Shown here in pieces: positions 5,898 through 7,684 of a stretch of 7,684 bases of DNA. The position numbers were made by a program, and so were the translations under genes. Each line of letters opens with the position of its first letter. The stretch's first letter is position 1. Location: assembly GCA_051009975.1 (NCBI GenBank), contig JBPCWA010000635.1, positions 1-7,684 of the forward strand. Reading direction: 5' to 3'. The notes beneath the pieces are model-generated. The model made no database searches, was not told the DNA's origin, and saw only the letters and a program-made list of their open reading frames with translations. The DNA comes from Tectiglobus sp051009975 (GTDB lineage: Bacteria > Pseudomonadota > Alphaproteobacteria > Rhizobiales > Hyphomicrobiaceae).

Positions 5898-7439
5898 ATG
5901 CCTGGAGGAAAGCCCAACATCCTGGTGATCTGGGGCGACGACATCGGCATAACTAACCTGAGCTGCTACAGTGACGGCCTGATGGGTTACCGTACCCCGA
6001 ACATCGATCGCATCGCGAAGGAAGGTATCCGATTTACTGATTACTATGGCCAGCAGAGCTGCACAGCAGGTAGGTCCGCCTTCATCACTGGTCAAAGCCC
6101 TTACCGAACCGGCCTGACCAAGGTCGGTATGCCAGGAGCCGATATCGGCCTGCAGGCCGAGGACGCCACCATCGCCGAGCTTTTAAAACCGCAAGGTTAT
6201 GCCACTGGCCAGTTCGGTAAAAACCATTTCGGTGACCTAAACAAGTATCTACCAACCGCGCACGGCTTCGACGAGTTTTACGGCAATCTTTACCACTTGA
6301 ACGCAGAAGAGGAACCGGAGAACGTCGATTACCCGACGGAGGAGGACTTTCCGGACTTCCACAAAAACTTTAAGCCGAGAGGAGTTATTCATTCCTGGGC
6401 AACCGACCAAGACGACCCGACCGAAGACCCACGCTGGGGACGCGTCGGCAGGCAGAAAATCGAGGATACTGGGCCGTTGACCCGTAAGCGCATGGAGACG
6501 TGCGACGTAGATTTCGTGGGCGAGGCTCAACGTTTTATTCGTGATGCGCACGCGGACGACAAGCCGTTCTTCGTTTGGCTAAATACGACCTGGATGCACT
6601 TTCGCGTGCACCCGCCGGAAGAGATCCGTGGTCAGGCTGGCCGCTGGCAATCCGAATACCACGACGTGATGATCGAGCACGATAAGCACGTGGGGATGAT
6701 GCTGGACTTGCTCGACGAGTTGGGCATCGCAGACGACACAATCGTCATGTACAGCACTGACAACGGTGTTCATATGAACACTTGGCCCGATGCCGGCATG
6801 ACCCCTTTTCGGAACGAGAAGAACTCAAATTGGGAAGGTGCGTTCCGCGTGCCCGCGGTGATGCGCTGGCCGAGCAAGATCCCGGCAGGGGTTGTATCGA
6901 ACGAGATTGTCGCCCATCAAGACTGGCTGCCCACTTTCCTTGCAGCAGCCGGTGAGCCGGACCTTGTCGACAAATTGAAGGTGGGTCACCAGGTTGGCGA
7001 CAAGACGTTCAAACTGCATATCGACGGCTACAACATGCTCGATCATATCACTGGAAAGGAGGAGAAAAGCCCTCGGCCTGGGTTCATCTATTTCTCTGAC
7101 GACGGGGATCTGGTGGGCATGCGTTATGACAACTGGAAGCTCGTATTTGCAGAGCAGCGAGTCGAGGGAACGGTCCAGATATGGGCGGAACCGTTCGTGT
7201 TTCTTAGGTTCCCCAAAATATTTAACCTGCGAACGGATCCGTTCGAACGGGCTGATATAACCTCGAATACTTATTGGGACTGGGTAATAGACCGTATCTA
7301 TTTGTTCTACGCTGGACAATCCATGGTTTCTCAGTTCCTGGCAACATTCCAGGAATTCCCGCCTCGGGGCAAGGCCGCAAGCTTTACGATCAATCAGGTG
7401 ATGGCCAAATTGGAGGAGTCAAGAATCTCAAGACCCTAA
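5898..7439 (+). CDS. Arylsulfatase-like sulfatase with CTAGR active site
   Basis: A complete 513-residue type I sulfatase. It opens MPGGKPNILVIWGDDIGITN with metal ligands D14-D15. The modification site is C55-T-A-G-R59, the Ala variant of C-x-P-x-R, which is known in a large arylsulfatase subgroup and is compatible with formylglycine formation. Other active-site landmarks are GKNHFGD (K108, H110), TTWMHF (H234), YSTDNG (D288, N289) and RNEKNSNWEGAFRVP (K308). No signal peptide is present, so the enzyme is predicted to be cytoplasmic. The start is secure: AAGGAGGA (5883-5890) lies seven bases before ATG 5898; the frame extends 19 codons further upstream without support. It lies 85 bases behind the maturase gene, probably in one transcript, making it the most direct maturase client. 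It is clearly not a recent duplicate of the sulfatase at 867: active site, metal motif and C-terminus all differ. Substrate unknown. Confidence 0.95.
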   Translation: MPGGKPNILVIWGDDIGITNLSCYSDGLMGYRTPNIDRIAKEGIRFTDYYGQQSCTAGRSAFITGQSPYRTGLTKVGMPGADIGLQAEDATIAELLKPQGYATGQFGKNHFGDLNKYLPTAHGFDEFYGNLYHLNAEEEPENVDYPTEEDFPDFHKNFKPRGVIHSWATDQDDPTEDPRWGRVGRQKIEDTGPLTRKRMETCDVDFVGEAQRFIRDAHADDKPFFVWLNTTWMHFRVHPPEEIRGQAGRWQSEYHDVMIEHDKHVGMMLDLLDELGIADDTIVMYSTDNGVHMNTWPDAGMTPFRNEKNSNWEGAFRVPAVMRWPSKIPAGVVSNEIVAHQDWLPTFLAAAGEPDLVDKLKVGHQVGDKTFKLHIDGYNMLDHITGKEEKSPRPGFIYFSDDGDLVGMRYDNWKLVFAEQRVEGTVQIWAEPFVFLRFPKIFNLRTDPFERADITSNTYWDWVIDRIYLFYAGQSMVSQFLATFQEFPPRGKAASFTINQVMAKLEESRISRP

Positions 7440-7453
7440 TTGAGGCGACGGTC

Positions 7454-7496
7454 CGCCGGGGCGTTTCTCTGCCTGGCAGGTTTTGCTGCCCCGGCG
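7454..7496. repeat. 9-bp inverted repeat (hairpin) ahead of a strong ribosome-binding site
   Basis: CGCCGGGGC (7454-7462) and GCCCCGGCG (7488-7496) are perfectly complementary, with a 25-base loop. The GC-rich stem, starting 15 bases after the third sulfatase's stop, could end transcription, but there is no T-tract after it, so a standard intrinsic terminator is not supported. AGGAGGTG (7497-7504) begins at the base next to the stem, so the hairpin might instead affect translation of the next gene. Confidence 0.45.
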
Positions 7497-7546
7497 AGGA
7501 GGTGTAGTCGGTTTGAGCCATGGCCCGCGGTCTATGGTGCACAAAT

Positions 7547-7684
7547 ATGAGCACACGCGACATGAAATCGACTGACCGCGTTGTCAGAAACTTTTACGAA
7601 AGGCATCCCTATCCGCCGCCCGTGAAGGATTTAGATGACGTTCGCCGCTTCTGGGAGAACCATGAGAGGCGTCGGGCCGACCAC
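7547..7684 (+). CDS. Probable SAM-dependent methyltransferase, N-terminal 46 codons, cut by right edge
   Basis: Only the beginning is present: MSTRDMKSTDRVVRNFYERH, then PYPPPV and DDVRRFWENHERRRADH. The motif F-Y-x-x-x-P-Y-P-P-P-V close to the start, followed by a charged helix with RRRADH, is one I associate with a family of class I methyltransferases annotated as methyltransferase-domain proteins. The SAM-binding core would lie beyond the edge, so the call rests on this N-terminal signature alone. The start is uncertain. ATG 7547 gives a natural N-terminus but lacks a clear ribosome site. ATG 7520 in the same frame, just after an in-frame stop, has AGGAGGTG 15 bases upstream, rather far. 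ATG 7562 is a third option. No link to sulfate chemistry is evident. Confidence 0.55.
   Translation, partial: MSTRDMKSTDRVVRNFYERHPYPPPVKDLDDVRRFWENHERRRADH

Noticed and set aside
6060..6074. CTAGR read as a damaged sulfatase active site
   Set aside because: Ala at the third position is a known natural variant of the signature, and all other active-site residues are intact.

Overview
This window is a sulfatase locus from what is most likely a Gram-negative bacterium, probably a member of the Pseudomonadota. That placement is an inference from protein style, moderate GC content by eye and gene content; nothing here fixes the taxon. It holds eight protein genes with recognisable families or folds, plus one tiny candidate ORF. 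No RNA gene, insertion sequence or CRISPR array was seen.

Layout: a sulfatase running leftward off the window edge (1-551, minus) is divided by a 315-bp spacer from a rightward set. That set is a second sulfatase (867-2237), a 40-codon repeat-containing ORF (2321-2443), a DUF1622 membrane protein (2440-2802), a bile acid:sodium symporter (BASS) family transporter (2860-3756) and a DUF202 membrane protein (3753-4130). After a 272-bp gap with a plausible promoter and a sharp dyad come a radical SAM/SPASM anaerobic sulfatase maturase carrying a C-terminal SEC-C zinc motif (4403-5812) and a third sulfatase (5898-7439). A 9-bp inverted repeat and a strong Shine-Dalgarno sequence precede a gene, cut by the right edge, that looks like a SAM-dependent methyltransferase.

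How the genes fit together: all three sulfatases have a cysteine-type active site (CQPAR, CVPTR, CTAGR), the residue a maturase oxidises to formylglycine. All three start almost directly at the first beta strand with no signal peptide, so they should work in the cytoplasm where the maturase is. A BASS transporter in the same block suggests that a sulfated organic anion is imported and then desulfated inside the cell. The substrate cannot be read from the sequence.

The most notable points are: the membrane trio DUF1622-BASS-DUF202 set between sulfatase genes; the tiny LYLA-repeat ORF that ends in an ATGA overlap with the DUF1622 start; the maturase-SEC-C fusion; and the dyad at the maturase promoter. 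From memory, the E. coli yidFGHIJK region also combines a maturase-like protein, DUF202 proteins, a sulfatase and a sodium symporter, which would support a real functional link.
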